Source: Bacillus sp. AFS055030 (GTDB lineage: Bacteria > Bacillota > Bacilli > Bacillales > Bacillaceae_G). Taken from it: a stretch of DNA of 64,000 nucleotides. The DNA is taken from assembly GCF_002574545.1 (NCBI RefSeq), contig NZ_NUGT01000020.1, positions 1 to 64,000 on the forward strand. The letters are read 5' to 3'. How positions within the stretch are numbered: position 1 is the stretch's first letter; each line of letters starts with the position of its first letter. This document shows, in pieces, positions 18,661-26,755 of the stretch. The notes beneath the pieces were generated by a model. That model had not been told where the DNA came from, did no database searches, and worked only from the letters and a program-made list of their open reading frames with translations. Made by a program: the position numbers and the translations under genes.

Positions 18661-19239
18661 TTACATATTTTCTGTTGATTGATTTGAATAATTTTTTGCC
18701 AAAGTACTTGAAAACACAGTTTGCTGTCTTAGTTTGAAAACTAAAATTGAAGCAAGAATCGCTTTTAATACATCTCCTGGAATATACACTAAACTTAATT
18801 TAACCGCTGTTAGAACTGGAATTTGCATCATAAAAGCTTGAATTGGGATACCGATTAAATAGATTAATAGAATTCCAACAGTCAAGTTAATCCATAAGAC
18901 ATGTTTTAATTTTAATGTTTTAAAGCGTGATAATAAATACCCAATTACAAAAGCCGTAATAGGCCATGAAATTAAATAACCAACACTCGGTCCAGCAAAT
19001 ACACTAAAACCACCACGTCCACCAGATAAAAGTGGCATGCCAACTGCAACTAATAATAAAAAGATCGTTTGGCTTAATGCACCTAATCTAGCACCTAAAA
19101 CACCACCAGTAAGAAGAACGCCAAGAGTTTGTAATGTAATAGGAACCGGTGTAAAGGATAACATAATCGGAGGGACTTGTCCAAGAACAGCCATAACTGC
19201 TGCAAACATTGCTACAAATGTAATTTCTTTGATTTTCAT
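18661..19239 (-). CDS. bioY: BioY biotin transporter S-component
   Basis: Membrane protein of 192 aa with about six helices. It is the substrate-binding (S) component of a biotin ECF transporter. Diagnostic segments are VPITLQTLGVLLTGG at about residues 32-46 and the conserved GGRGGFSVFAGPSVGYL at about 72-88. The ECF ATPases and T component are not in this window. It is the first gene of the operon, and its promoter overlaps a BirA-type operator at 19299-19333. Confidence 0.92.
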   Translation of the reverse strand: MKIKEITFVAMFAAVMAVLGQVPPIMLSFTPVPITLQTLGVLLTGGVLGARLGALSQTIFLLLVAVGMPLLSGGRGGFSVFAGPSVGYLISWPITAFVIGYLLSRFKTLKLKHVLWINLTVGILLIYLIGIPIQAFMMQIPVLTAVKLSLVYIPGDVLKAILASILVFKLRQQTVFSSTLAKNYSNQSTENM

Positions 19240-19278
19240 TCTAATTCTCCTAATAACAATTTTCTGATAACTATACTC

Positions 19279-19307
19279 ATATTAATGAAACTTGAATTAT
19301 ATGTCAA
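19279..19307 (-). promoter_or_regulatory. Sigma-A promoter of bioY-yhfT-yhfS
   Basis: Minus strand: TTGACA (19307-19302), 17-bp spacer, TAATAT (19284-19279). The -35 lies inside the BirA-type operator. Confidence 0.75.
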
Positions 19308-19333
19308 CTAATTATTTTTTTTAGTTAACATAT
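19299..19333. promoter_or_regulatory. BirA (biotin repressor) operator
   Basis: ATATGTCAAC (19299-19308), 15-bp spacer, GTTAACATAT (19324-19333). The half-sites and spacing fit the Gram-positive BirA pattern (TGTnAAC, about 15 bp, GTTnACA). It overlaps the -35 of the bioY promoter, so biotin-loaded BirA should shut the operon off. Confidence 0.85.
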
Positions 19334-19520
19334 ACTATATTAAAATAGAAAACTAAAAGAAATGATCGAAATTAGGAGTAATTCGTAATAATCGTCGACA
19401 AGTTTTAATTTAATAAACGTCTTGAGGAGAGGAAAATAGACTGATTTCAAATTTAAAAGAATTATTATGCCTTGGAAGAAAAGCGAAGAGAGATTTTATC
19501 TAAAATTTTTCAAATTGAAA

Positions 19521-19570
19521 AGACAAAAAGACAGTAAGCTAGAAATAGCAAACTGTCTTATATTTTTTTT
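19521..19570. terminator. Bidirectional intrinsic terminator
   Basis: AGACAGTAAGCT/AGCAAACTGTCT stem with an AA/AA internal loop. T runs follow on both strands. It closes the DUF3900 gene (-). Confidence 0.75.
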
Positions 19571-19591
19571 AATTTTGAGTTTTTCGATTGT

Positions 19592-20668
19592 TTAATATCC
19601 TGGCTTATTACCTTTCTGACCAATTCGCTCAATGACATCATCCAACTCATCTGGTTTCAAAAACTCTATTGGAGAAAATCCTTTCTCAAATTGCAATGTA
19701 TCTGCTTCTAAAATAACGACATATCGACCGTTTACTTTCGCAATATGGAGATTATCGCCAAAATCTGCTAGTAATCCTTTTACAGAAAAGTGGTCCGCTT
19801 TAAATGATAATTCAATTTCTGGTGTATGTTCCACGATTTGTGCGGCTGCTTCGATTACTTCAGTAGGGGTAAAATGTTCTTGAATCTCACGCTTAGGACT
19901 AGCTGCCCAAACTTCCATTGCTGCATCGAATTGTTGTCTTTCAACACTTTCTTCTTCAAAAACATCTTCAATCTTGTCATAAACCATTTCCATGACTTGA
20001 GATTTTACAATTTCCGGCATTGATTCAGAATAGGAAACAAATTTTAAGAAATCTTCAAAATATCTTGCATGAGAAGCTTGATGGATTTTTAATTCACTCT
20101 CTGAGATCATCCCTAATTCTTCCATATAAGGGTATTGAATCGATTTCATATTTTTCGTTGTAATCGCCATTTCAACCGTTTTTATGAGAGTAGATTCATC
20201 TGAAATGGAAGCAACTTTTGGTTCAAAATCACACTTTAGGACAAATAAGAATGGATCATCAAAATATTTTCTTAGTTTCGCTTGAATAACTAGAAATGCT
20301 CCTCCGCGAACTGCACTTGTATCAATGTAATTAATGACTAACGTTTCATTTTCCGCTTTAAAATCTTCAATTGATTTAGCATTTCTTATTCGCTGGAATA
20401 AGTTATAATTTGGATTTGAGTCTAACGAGTGGCCTTCTTCGACGATAAAGTGACCTAATTTCGTAGGTACAGAATCAGATTTTGGATGTTTTTCAACTTT
20501 TCGATTTACAATTCTTTCAAGTTCACCTTCTAAAAACCCTTTTAATGCGCTTTCTTCAAACATTGATTCATCTAATGTTTGAAAATGTTTATACCGTTTA
20601 TCTGATTGTTCACCTTTACCTTCCACAGTAACAACATAAAACGATAAATATGTAATTTCAAAATCCAT
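19592..20668 (-). CDS. DUF3900 family protein
   Basis: A 358-aa cytosolic protein conserved in Bacillaceae under DUF3900. It opens MDFEITYLSFYVV and includes the acidic middle region and C-terminal EKGFSPIEFLKPDEL. I see no membrane span or signal. The HAKYF-like segment (HQASHARYFEDFLKF) and the overall layout faintly recall nucleoid-associated NdpA-type proteins; I would not assert that. It is monocistronic. Function is unknown. Confidence 0.65.
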   Translation of the reverse strand: MDFEITYLSFYVVTVEGKGEQSDKRYKHFQTLDESMFEESALKGFLEGELERIVNRKVEKHPKSDSVPTKLGHFIVEEGHSLDSNPNYNLFQRIRNAKSIEDFKAENETLVINYIDTSAVRGGAFLVIQAKLRKYFDDPFLFVLKCDFEPKVASISDESTLIKTVEMAITTKNMKSIQYPYMEELGMISESELKIHQASHARYFEDFLKFVSYSESMPEIVKSQVMEMVYDKIEDVFEEESVERQQFDAAMEVWAASPKREIQEHFTPTEVIEAAAQIVEHTPEIELSFKADHFSVKGLLADFGDNLHIAKVNGRYVVILEADTLQFEKGFSPIEFLKPDELDDVIERIGQKGNKPGY

Positions 20669-20873
20669 CCAATCACCTTTCTCTATGTTACTGTATTTAA
20701 GTATATGGATGAGGAATCGCTAAAGTCAATCATGAACTCAATAGATTTTGGACAAAATTTCCATAAAAACTATCATAAGATAGAGAAATTTTACAGTTAT
20801 AAGACAAATTCATTACACACTATGATAAAATGAAGATATAATTAATTGTGGAACCAATAAAATTAAAGTGCTT

Positions 20874-20901
20874 GGATGTGGTAAATTCACATCTTTTTTT
20901 A
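20874..20901 (+). terminator. Possible leader terminator upstream of the DMT exporter
   Basis: GATGTG, a seven-base loop, CACATC and T7. It stands about 105 bases before the exporter start with no gene before it, which suggests an attenuated leader or the end of a short RNA. Confidence 0.55.
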
Positions 20902-20903
20902 CG

Positions 20904-20958
20904 TTAATTGGGAGTAAGTTGGCAATAATGAAGTGATTACAACATAGTCGCCAATTAA
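20904..20958 (+). promoter_or_regulatory. Structured leader element upstream of the DMT exporter
   Basis: TTAATTGG (20904-20911) and CCAATTAA (20951-20958) are perfect 8-base arms enclosing a 39-base insert with a further GTAA/TTAC pairing. It lies between the leader terminator and the gene. I cannot match it to a known riboswitch class. Confidence 0.4.
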
Positions 20959-21006
20959 ACTTGTCAATCAACGAGTTTTCTTACATGCGTTTTATAGGGG
21001 CCAATT

Positions 21007-21939
21007 ATGTGGAGGGGGATGAAAGACCTGAGAATAGATAGAATAGCTACCATCTCATTAATTATCGTAACATTACTTTGGGGCACAACATTTGTAGTAG
21101 TCCAAAATGCGATTGCATACGTTGAACCGTTTGCTTTTAACGCATTTCGATTTATCCTCGCAACTTTAGTCCTTTTGCCATTTTTAGTGAAAAGAAAACA
21201 AAAAACTAAATTAACGGTAAAACAAATCGTTATTACTAGTGGTATTGGATTCATGTTGTTTTTAGGGTATTTACTTCAAACATTTGGATTAAAGTATACA
21301 GCTACATCAAAATCAGGTTTTATAACTGGTCTTTGTGTTGTATTAGTACCTGTTCTTTTATATTTAGTCTATAAAGAACGGTCAAGCTGGTCTACAGTAA
21401 TCGCCTGTTTAATTGCATTACTTGGACTAAGTTTCTTAACGTTAGGGGACTCATTTTCTGTCAATATTGGAGATGTCCTTACACTTTTTGGAGCGTTTGC
21501 ATTTGCATTCCATATTATTTTATCCGGAAAGTTTACGAAACAAATGGATCCACTCACCTTTACAACGATTCAACTAGCAACAGTTGGCATTAGTAGTTCG
21601 GTTTTCTCTTTCATTTTTGAAGATACATCCGTTTCATTTTCAAAAGAACTCTGGGTCAACCCGACATTCATTTTTGCGGTGATCGTAACTGCGGTATTCT
21701 GTACGAGTATTGCGTTTTGGGTTCAAATGTTTGCGCAACAACATATTTCTTCAACGAAAGCAGCATTAATTTTTATTTTTGAACCTGTTTTTGCTGCATT
21801 TACCGCAGTCATTTTTGCAAATGAAACATTATCGATCCAAACAATAATCGGTGGGACTTTTATTGTTGGTGGTATGCTGTTATCTGAAATACCTTTACCA
21901 AAGAAACGAACAAAAGAATTAAAAAATGAGGCTATATAG
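21007..21939 (+). CDS. DMT-superfamily (EamA) exporter
   Basis: A 310-aa membrane protein with ten predicted helices arranged as two EamA repeats. The first begins TLLWGTTFVVVQNAI, and the second ends with the conserved EPVFAAFTAVIFANETLS segment. Members export amino acids, nucleosides or drugs. The ATG at 21007 has AGGGG seven bases upstream, while the ATG at 21019 follows GGAGG too closely. A structured leader with a terminator precedes the gene, so ligand- or RNA-dependent control is possible. Confidence 0.88.
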   Translation: MWRGMKDLRIDRIATISLIIVTLLWGTTFVVVQNAIAYVEPFAFNAFRFILATLVLLPFLVKRKQKTKLTVKQIVITSGIGFMLFLGYLLQTFGLKYTATSKSGFITGLCVVLVPVLLYLVYKERSSWSTVIACLIALLGLSFLTLGDSFSVNIGDVLTLFGAFAFAFHIILSGKFTKQMDPLTFTTIQLATVGISSSVFSFIFEDTSVSFSKELWVNPTFIFAVIVTAVFCTSIAFWVQMFAQQHISSTKAALIFIFEPVFAAFTAVIFANETLSIQTIIGGTFIVGGMLLSEIPLPKKRTKELKNEAI

Positions 21940-21981
21940 TAAGAAATGTAAGAAATTTTTAAAAAATGGGTATACTACTTA

Positions 21982-22010
21982 TTGACAGTTAGAATTTGTT
22001 CACGTATTAT
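21982..22010 (+). promoter_or_regulatory. Sigma-A promoter of the T-box/proS unit
   Basis: Perfect TTGACA (21982-21987), 17-bp spacer, TATTAT (22005-22010). Confidence 0.85.
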
Positions 22011-22016
22011 AACTTT

Positions 22017-22258
22017 AAATTAATAGATGACTTAGAAAAGGAATAGTAAGTTTATTAGCTTTTAAGAGAGGGAATGGGTGGTGCAAATTCCTAAAGTGAA
22101 TAAACTGAACCAGCCTTGGAGTCTCTGTACCGAAATAATAGTAGGCTACAGCGGTTTTCCCGTTAAAGATGTTAAGAGATTATGTAGAGTTTTTACATAA
22201 TAAGTAGGGTGGTAACGCCATGAATGGTCCCTTTTGATTATTCATGGCGTTTTTTGTT
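22017..22258 (+). ncRNA. T-box leader RNA, proline-specific
   Basis: Leader that senses uncharged tRNA. Stem I begins with the AGTA motif at 22045-22048. The arms AGTTTATT (22049-22056) and AATAAACT (22099-22106) pair, and the sequence GAA-CCA at 22107-22112 places CCA, a proline codon, in the specifier position. The T-box core AGGGTGGTAACGCC is at 22206-22219; its TGGT would pair with the ACCA end of tRNA-Pro. The terminator stem CGCCATGAAT/ATTCATGGCG plus T6 ends at 22255. Confidence 0.9.
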
Positions 22259-22297
22259 TATCATTTTTGCTTATTTCGTATTTTCTATATAGTAATT

Positions 22298-22350
22298 AGG
22301 GTGGTAACGCCGAGAATGGTCCCTTTGTTGATTATTCTCGTGCGTTTTTT
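22298..22350 (+). ncRNA. Second, orphan T-box antiterminator/terminator module
   Basis: The T-box core AGGGTGGTAACGCC is repeated exactly at 22298-22311. It is followed by its own terminator, CGAGAAT/ATTCTCG extended by ACGC/GCGT, then a T run at 22345-22350. Only about 40 bases separate it from the first terminator, so it has no stem I or specifier of its own. Transcripts must pass two terminators before proS. Confidence 0.85.
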
Positions 22351-22381
22351 ATTTTCTAAAAAATGAATAGGAGTAGAGAAA

Positions 22382-23815
22382 ATGACGACAAAAAAATTTG
22401 TTGAAGCAATTACAGATATGGATGTTGATTTTGCACAATGGTACACAGATATCGTAAAAAAAGCAGAATTAGTCGATTACTCAAGTGTTAAAGGTTGTAT
22501 GATTTTAAGACCTTATGGTTATGCATTATGGGAAAATATCCAGAAAGAATTAGATTTTCAATTTAAGCAAACAGATCATGAAAATGTATATATGCCATTA
22601 TTTATCCCTAAATCTTTATTACAAAAAGAAGCGGATCATGTTGAAGGATTTGCACCAGAAGTTGCTTGGGTAACACATGGTGGTCATGATGAATTAGCTG
22701 AACCATTAGCAGTTCGTCCTACATCCGAAACACTATTTTGTGAACATTTTTCAAAAACAGTTGAAAGCTATAATGACCTACCAAAATTATATAATCAATG
22801 GTGCTCAGTTGTTCGTTGGGAAAAAACAACTAGACCGTTTTTAAGAACGACTGAATTCTTATGGCAAGAAGGACACACAGCACATGCAACCGCTGAAGAA
22901 GCACAAAAAGAAACAATTCAAATGCTAAATGTTTATGCTAATTTCTTAGAAGATTTCTTAGCAATACCTGTTATTAAAGGTCAAAAAACAGAAAAAGAAA
23001 AATTCGCAGGTGCGAAAGCTACTTATACAATTGAAAGCTTAATGCACGATGGGAAAGCATTACAAAGTGGTACTTCTCATAACTTTGGAGATGGATTTGC
23101 GAAAGCATTTGATATTCAATACACAGATAGAAACTCGAAAAGACAATATGTACACCAAACTTCTTGGGGTATGACAACAAGGGTAATCGGTGCATTAATT
23201 ATGGTTCACGGTGATAATAGCGGATTAGTCTTACCTCCAAAAGTTGCACCAACCCAAGTAATGGTTATTCCAATTGCTCAACATAAAGAAGGCGTGATTG
23301 AAAAGGCAACTGAATTAAAAACTCGTATTTCAAAAATTGCTCGAGTAAAAATTGATACGTCTGATAAAATGCCAGGCTGGAAGTTTAACGAATATGAAAT
23401 GAAAGGAATTCCAGTTCGTGTGGAAATTGGGCCAAAAGATATCGAAAAGAATCAAGCGGTTTTAGTAAGACGTGACACAAGAGAAAAAACAATCGTTTCT
23501 TTAGATGCTTTAGAAGAAAATATTACAAAATTACTTGAAGAAATCCAACAATCACTTTACGAAAAAGCATTAAACAATCGAACAGAAAAAACATTTAAAG
23601 CGACATCGATGGACGAGTTAAAACAAATCAGTGAAGAAAAACAAGGTTTTATTAAGGCAATGTGGTGTCAAGATCTAGCTTGTGAAGAACAAATTAAAGA
23701 AGAAGCCGGTTTAACATCAAGATGCATTCCATTTGAACAAGAACAAATTGCTGATACATGTGTATGCTGTGGAAAGAAAACGGATGTAATGGTTTATTGG
23801 GGTAAAGCTTACTAA
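22382..23815 (+). CDS. proS: Prolyl-tRNA synthetase, archaeal/eukaryal type
   Basis: Class II synthetase (477 aa) that charges tRNA-Pro. Its length and the C-terminal zinc-binding-type domain ending [18 protein letters not shown] mark it as the archaeal-type ProRS and not the 560-570 aa bacterial form with an editing insertion. Class II motif 2 is at about residue 140 ([15 protein letters not shown]) and motif 3 is near 265-280. Some Bacillus genomes carry both types. The tandem T-box upstream means expression rises when tRNA-Pro is uncharged. RBS AGGAG precedes the ATG. Confidence 0.95.
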   Translation: MTTKKFVEAITDMDVDFAQWYTDIVKKAELVDYSSVKGCMILRPYGYALWENIQKELDFQFKQTDHENVYMPLFIPKSLLQKEADHVEGFAPEVAWVTHGGHDELAEPLAVRPTSETLFCEHFSKTVESYNDLPKLYNQWCSVVRWEKTTRPFLRTTEFLWQEGHTAHATAEEAQKETIQMLNVYANFLEDFLAIPVIKGQKTEKEKFAGAKATYTIESLMHDGKALQSGTSHNFGDGFAKAFDIQYTDRNSKRQYVHQTSWGMTTRVIGALIMVHGDNSGLVLPPKVAPTQVMVIPIAQHKEGVIEKATELKTRISKIARVKIDTSDKMPGWKFNEYEMKGIPVRVEIGPKDIEKNQAVLVRRDTREKTIVSLDALEENITKLLEEIQQSLYEKALNNRTEKTFKATSMDELKQISEEKQGFIKAMWCQDLACEEQIKEEAGLTSRCIPFEQEQIADTCVCCGKKTDVMVYWGKAY

Positions 23816-23853
23816 TTTAAAATCAGTCTAAATAAAACGAAGAAGGTGAACGA

Positions 23854-24205
23854 ATGATGGCAGGTTCAAATTTTTTAGCATCTTTATATGTTAGAAGAAA
23901 AATTACGTAAACCAGAAATTCGCACCTCACAAACTGAACAAAAAAAAATTACTAGCAGATGAATTTTTTGAATTAGGGAGTTCAGTCAAGGTTTTATATA
24001 AGGATGATCAATTAGAAAATGGCATCGGAATTGTGAAAGTGACATTAAGTGATTTTGAAATACATCCATTATCAGACGAAATTAAATTAGTGACCTATCG
24101 AATCGTTCATGAAGTAAAAAACAACAATCCTTGCGTAGTTCAATATGGCAGTTTAAAGATGGTCAATGGAAAATATATTTTCACCAGGGCACACCAACAT
24201 CTTAG
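23854..24205 (+). pseudogene. DUF4440/SnoaL-like protein, three frameshifts
   Basis: Joining frames gives one coherent DUF4440-type protein. It starts at ATG 23854 or 23857 (FLASLY), shifts near 23891 into LEEKLRKPEIRTSQTEQKK, and shifts again at an A9 run near 23940-23948 into LLADEFFELGSSVKVLYK. It then runs through EIHPLSDEIKLVTYR, shifts near 24130 and ends LRSSIWQFKDGQW then HQGTPTS with stop at 24205. The final WKIYFHQGTPTS is typical of the family. Three separate disruptions argue for decay, not sequencing error, although the A run alone could be slippage. Confidence 0.7.
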
Positions 24206-24343
24206 GTAATAAGCAAAATGATCAAAAGGGCACGAATCCCTCGATTTGTGTTCTTTTGTTTTATAAATCATGTAATTTTCAATATCAAATCATTCACAAA
24301 CTTATGGTAAGATAATGTAAGAATAGTTACTAAGGAGAACAGA

Positions 24344-24574
24344 ATGTATTTAACAATTAAAGAAACAGCGGAATACTTAGATCTTGAAGAATCCTATATT
24401 AACCAATTGATTCAAGAACGAAAAATAAGAGCGGTCCATGATGGGGAACAATATTTAATTTATAAAGAACAATTTAATAATCATTTAGAACAAATGGAAA
24501 AAGTAAAAAAAATGATTGCTGATTATTATAACGAACCAATTCCTGAAGACCCAGATGTAAAAGATGAAGATTAA
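24344..24574 (+). CDS. Small excisionase-type HTH protein
   Basis: A 76-aa protein with one HTH_17 domain at residues 1-48 (LTIKETAEYLDLEESYINQL then IRAVHDGEQYLI) and an acidic tail (EDPDVKDED). AAGGAG precedes the ATG. Probably a small DNA-binding regulator. It has its own terminator and no linked recombinase. Its targets are unknown. Confidence 0.8.
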   Translation: MYLTIKETAEYLDLEESYINQLIQERKIRAVHDGEQYLIYKEQFNNHLEQMEKVKKMIADYYNEPIPEDPDVKDED

Positions 24575-24577
24575 CAT

Positions 24578-24635
24578 AAAATCAGATTGTAAGAGGTTGC
24601 TAAAGAAAGTTACTTCTTACAATCTGATTTTTTTA
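24578..24635 (+). terminator. Intrinsic terminator
   Basis: AAATCAGATTGTAAGA pairs with TTCTTACAATCTGATTT (15 bp) ahead of a T run. Confidence 0.88.
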
Positions 24636-24694
24636 ATTAGTTTACTAACACGAATAACTTAAGACAATAATGTGAGAAATTTATTCTGATACCA

Positions 24695-24946
24695 TTACCG
24701 TTTATTCAAATTCTCCTGCGCCATTCTAACTAATTCTTTCACCATATTTCCACCAATACGGCCACCAACTTTACCATTTTCATGAGACGTTAAATTGCCA
24801 TTATATCCTTTTTTCAAAGGAACGCCAACTTCCTCGGCAGCTTCGAACTTAGCATCTTCAGGATTAGATGTATGCATTACTTTCGCTTTTAAAGCATCAA
24901 GAGCTTTTCTAGATTCAGGAACTAAGATTTTATTTTTTCTACTCAA
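24695..24946 (-). CDS. Alpha/beta-type small acid-soluble spore protein
   Basis: DNA-binding protein of the spore core (83 aa) that saturates spore DNA. The central GPR-protease cleavage region is recognisable (KFEAAEEVGVPLKKGYNG), as is the C-terminal GGRIGGNMVKELVRMA. The start is TTG at 24946 after AGGAG. It is expected to be transcribed by sigma-G late in sporulation, but I could not confirm a sigma-G promoter. It is direct evidence that the host makes endospores. Confidence 0.93.
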   Translation of the reverse strand: MSRKNKILVPESRKALDALKAKVMHTSNPEDAKFEAAEEVGVPLKKGYNGNLTSHENGKVGGRIGGNMVKELVRMAQENLNKR

Positions 24947-25079
24947 TCGAACCCACTCCTTTTAGTTTTACGTTTCCCTTTTACTGATTTTTTTAATGAT
25001 GGAAATAATTGCTATAAAATAGGGAATGTTACATAATGTAGACATGCGTTGATTAATCGATCTAAAAGGAGAATTGATG

Positions 25080-25487
25080 ATGAAATCTTTTAATGTAACT
25101 TTTCACAAAGAAGATAATGTAGATAATATGTTAGTCCAAAAATTGAATGATGAGGAATACCATAAGTCTACTGAAGGTGGTACTAGACATTTATTTGAAA
25201 TCGATACGAATATAGGCTTTTTTGTATTTTTAGATTCAGAGGATAATGACGGAAATGTATCTCATTTAGTTCTTCAGTATAATGAAGAAGATGAAGAACC
25301 AGTTGCTTGCTATTCATTTGCGATGAAGGATTTTTATGAATTCATGGCTTTATATTTAAATGATCTAGAATTCGTTGATGAAACTTCTGAAGAAGAGGAA
25401 GTTGAGCTGGATGCTTCTAGTTCAATTCATCATTTAGTTCATTTATTATTCCATGTAATTGAAGAAGGCGAAGATTTAGAAGTATAA
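25080..25487 (+). CDS. Hypothetical acidic protein
   Basis: A 135-aa cytosolic protein with a very acidic C-terminal half (TSEEEEVELDAS near residue 110) followed by a His-rich helix (HHLVHLLFHVIEE). No family recognised. In-frame starts also exist at TTG 25074 and ATG 25077, but ATG 25080 has the best distance from AAGGAG (25067-25072). A terminator lies at 25613-25647. Confidence 0.6.
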   Translation: MKSFNVTFHKEDNVDNMLVQKLNDEEYHKSTEGGTRHLFEIDTNIGFFVFLDSEDNDGNVSHLVLQYNEEDEEPVACYSFAMKDFYEFMALYLNDLEFVDETSEEEEVELDASSSIHHLVHLLFHVIEEGEDLEV

Positions 25488-25612
25488 ATTACCAATTAAA
25501 TGTATATTCTTCCAATAAATACCGAGTTTATATATTTATAATTGGATATTTATGCAAAAAAATGGGAATCTCACTAATTTCTTTCGTTCTTAATTTAAGA
25601 CAAATCATTTCA

Positions 25613-25647
25613 AAAAAACTCTTGATATTTTTATCGAGAGTTTTTTT
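25613..25647 (+). terminator. Intrinsic terminator
   Basis: AAACTCTTGAT/ATCGAGAGTTT stem and T7. Confidence 0.8.
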
Positions 25648-25761
25648 ATTTTGAGATTCTACTCGATCAATCATAATTAACTTTTGATAGAGTAGAATTA
25701 ATACAAGGATATTATCAGATGAGCTTGTTTTTAAAAAAAAGTAGAATAGGAGTCGATCATA

Positions 25762-26667
25762 TTGAACTTGCCACAGTCAGTATTCATAAAAGAAATTGGA
25801 CCTCGTATTATTTTTCAATATGGATCACGATTATCTATTGACCAAAAATTACAATGGATTAACTACTTAATAGAAAGTGGATTAACTCACATCGAAGTAT
25901 CTACTTTAATGAATTATCCAAATAGACAACAGTTTAATGAAGCGACCGAGTTAGTATTGAAGCTAAAAAGAGATCATCACTTAACATATGGCGTATTAGT
26001 TGCGAATAAGAGAAGTTTAATGAGAGCATTTGTCGTTGATGCCGATGAAATTAACTTTTTTATCTCAACAAGTGAGTCATATAATGCGAAAGTTAAAAAT
26101 TGCTCCATTACTCAATCATTGAAAGATATAAAGGAAATGATAAGCGTAACGAAGGATTATGAAAAGAGAACCCGTGCATATATTACAACAGTATTTGGTT
26201 GTCACGATGAAAATGTAAATCATCAAAAAGCAATCGACTTGGCATCGCAATTATTAGATGATGGAGTGGATGAGATCTCATTTGTTGATACATTAGGCAA
26301 TGTAATGCCACTTCAAGTTAAGTTGTTTTTAGAAGATTTATTAATCAAAATACCTAAAGAGAATTGTTCGATGCAATTTTATAATACTTTTGGAAATGGC
26401 ATTTCTAACATTTATACATCACTTTCATATGGGATTTGTCGGTTTGAATCAGCAAACGGAGGGTTCGGAGGTTGTTTCCCATCTAATGAAAAACATAGCA
26501 TGATTGAAACGGAAGATTTAATATCATTTTTACATCGACTTGATATTCCAACTAATATTGATGAAGAAAAACTAGTAGAAGCTACAAACTATATTTCAAA
26601 CGAATTAAATGAAGAACCTACTAGTAAGTTATTTACAATATTATCATCCAAAAAGCATCTATTATGA
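25762..26667 (+). CDS. HMG-CoA-lyase-like DRE-TIM protein lacking metal ligands
   Basis: A 301-aa TIM-barrel protein of the HMG-CoA lyase/homocitrate synthase superfamily. The fold is clear (IKEIGPR at residues 9-15, FVDTLGN at 174-180, GGFGGC at 233-238, TEDL). Key residues are replaced: the Asp of the GPRDG motif is Ile16, and the HxHD metal motif is QFYN at 205-208. Only the lyase-loop Cys238 remains. It therefore cannot bind the divalent metal as usual and is probably not a lyase. Start is TTG at 25762, nine bases after AGGAG. It is intact over its full length, so a non-catalytic or changed role is more likely than decay. Confidence 0.8.
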   Translation: MNLPQSVFIKEIGPRIIFQYGSRLSIDQKLQWINYLIESGLTHIEVSTLMNYPNRQQFNEATELVLKLKRDHHLTYGVLVANKRSLMRAFVVDADEINFFISTSESYNAKVKNCSITQSLKDIKEMISVTKDYEKRTRAYITTVFGCHDENVNHQKAIDLASQLLDDGVDEISFVDTLGNVMPLQVKLFLEDLLIKIPKENCSMQFYNTFGNGISNIYTSLSYGICRFESANGGFGGCFPSNEKHSMIETEDLISFLHRLDIPTNIDEEKLVEATNYISNELNEEPTSKLFTILSSKKHLL

Positions 26668-26676
26668 TGCTTTTTT
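26648..26676 (+). terminator. Terminator overlapping the end of the DRE-TIM gene
   Basis: AAAAAGCATC/GATGCTTTTTT. The stem includes the last codons and the stop. Confidence 0.8.
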
Positions 26677-26755
26677 ATTTTGATTTAATAATTAGGACAA
26701 GAATTGAATTTTTGTTGCATATAATTTACTAATTTGAATGAAAGGAGAATTGATT

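Noticed and set aside
19467-19595. 42-codon + strand frame starting MPWKKSEE
   Set aside because: No ribosome site, and it runs through the bidirectional terminator into the end of the DUF3900 gene.
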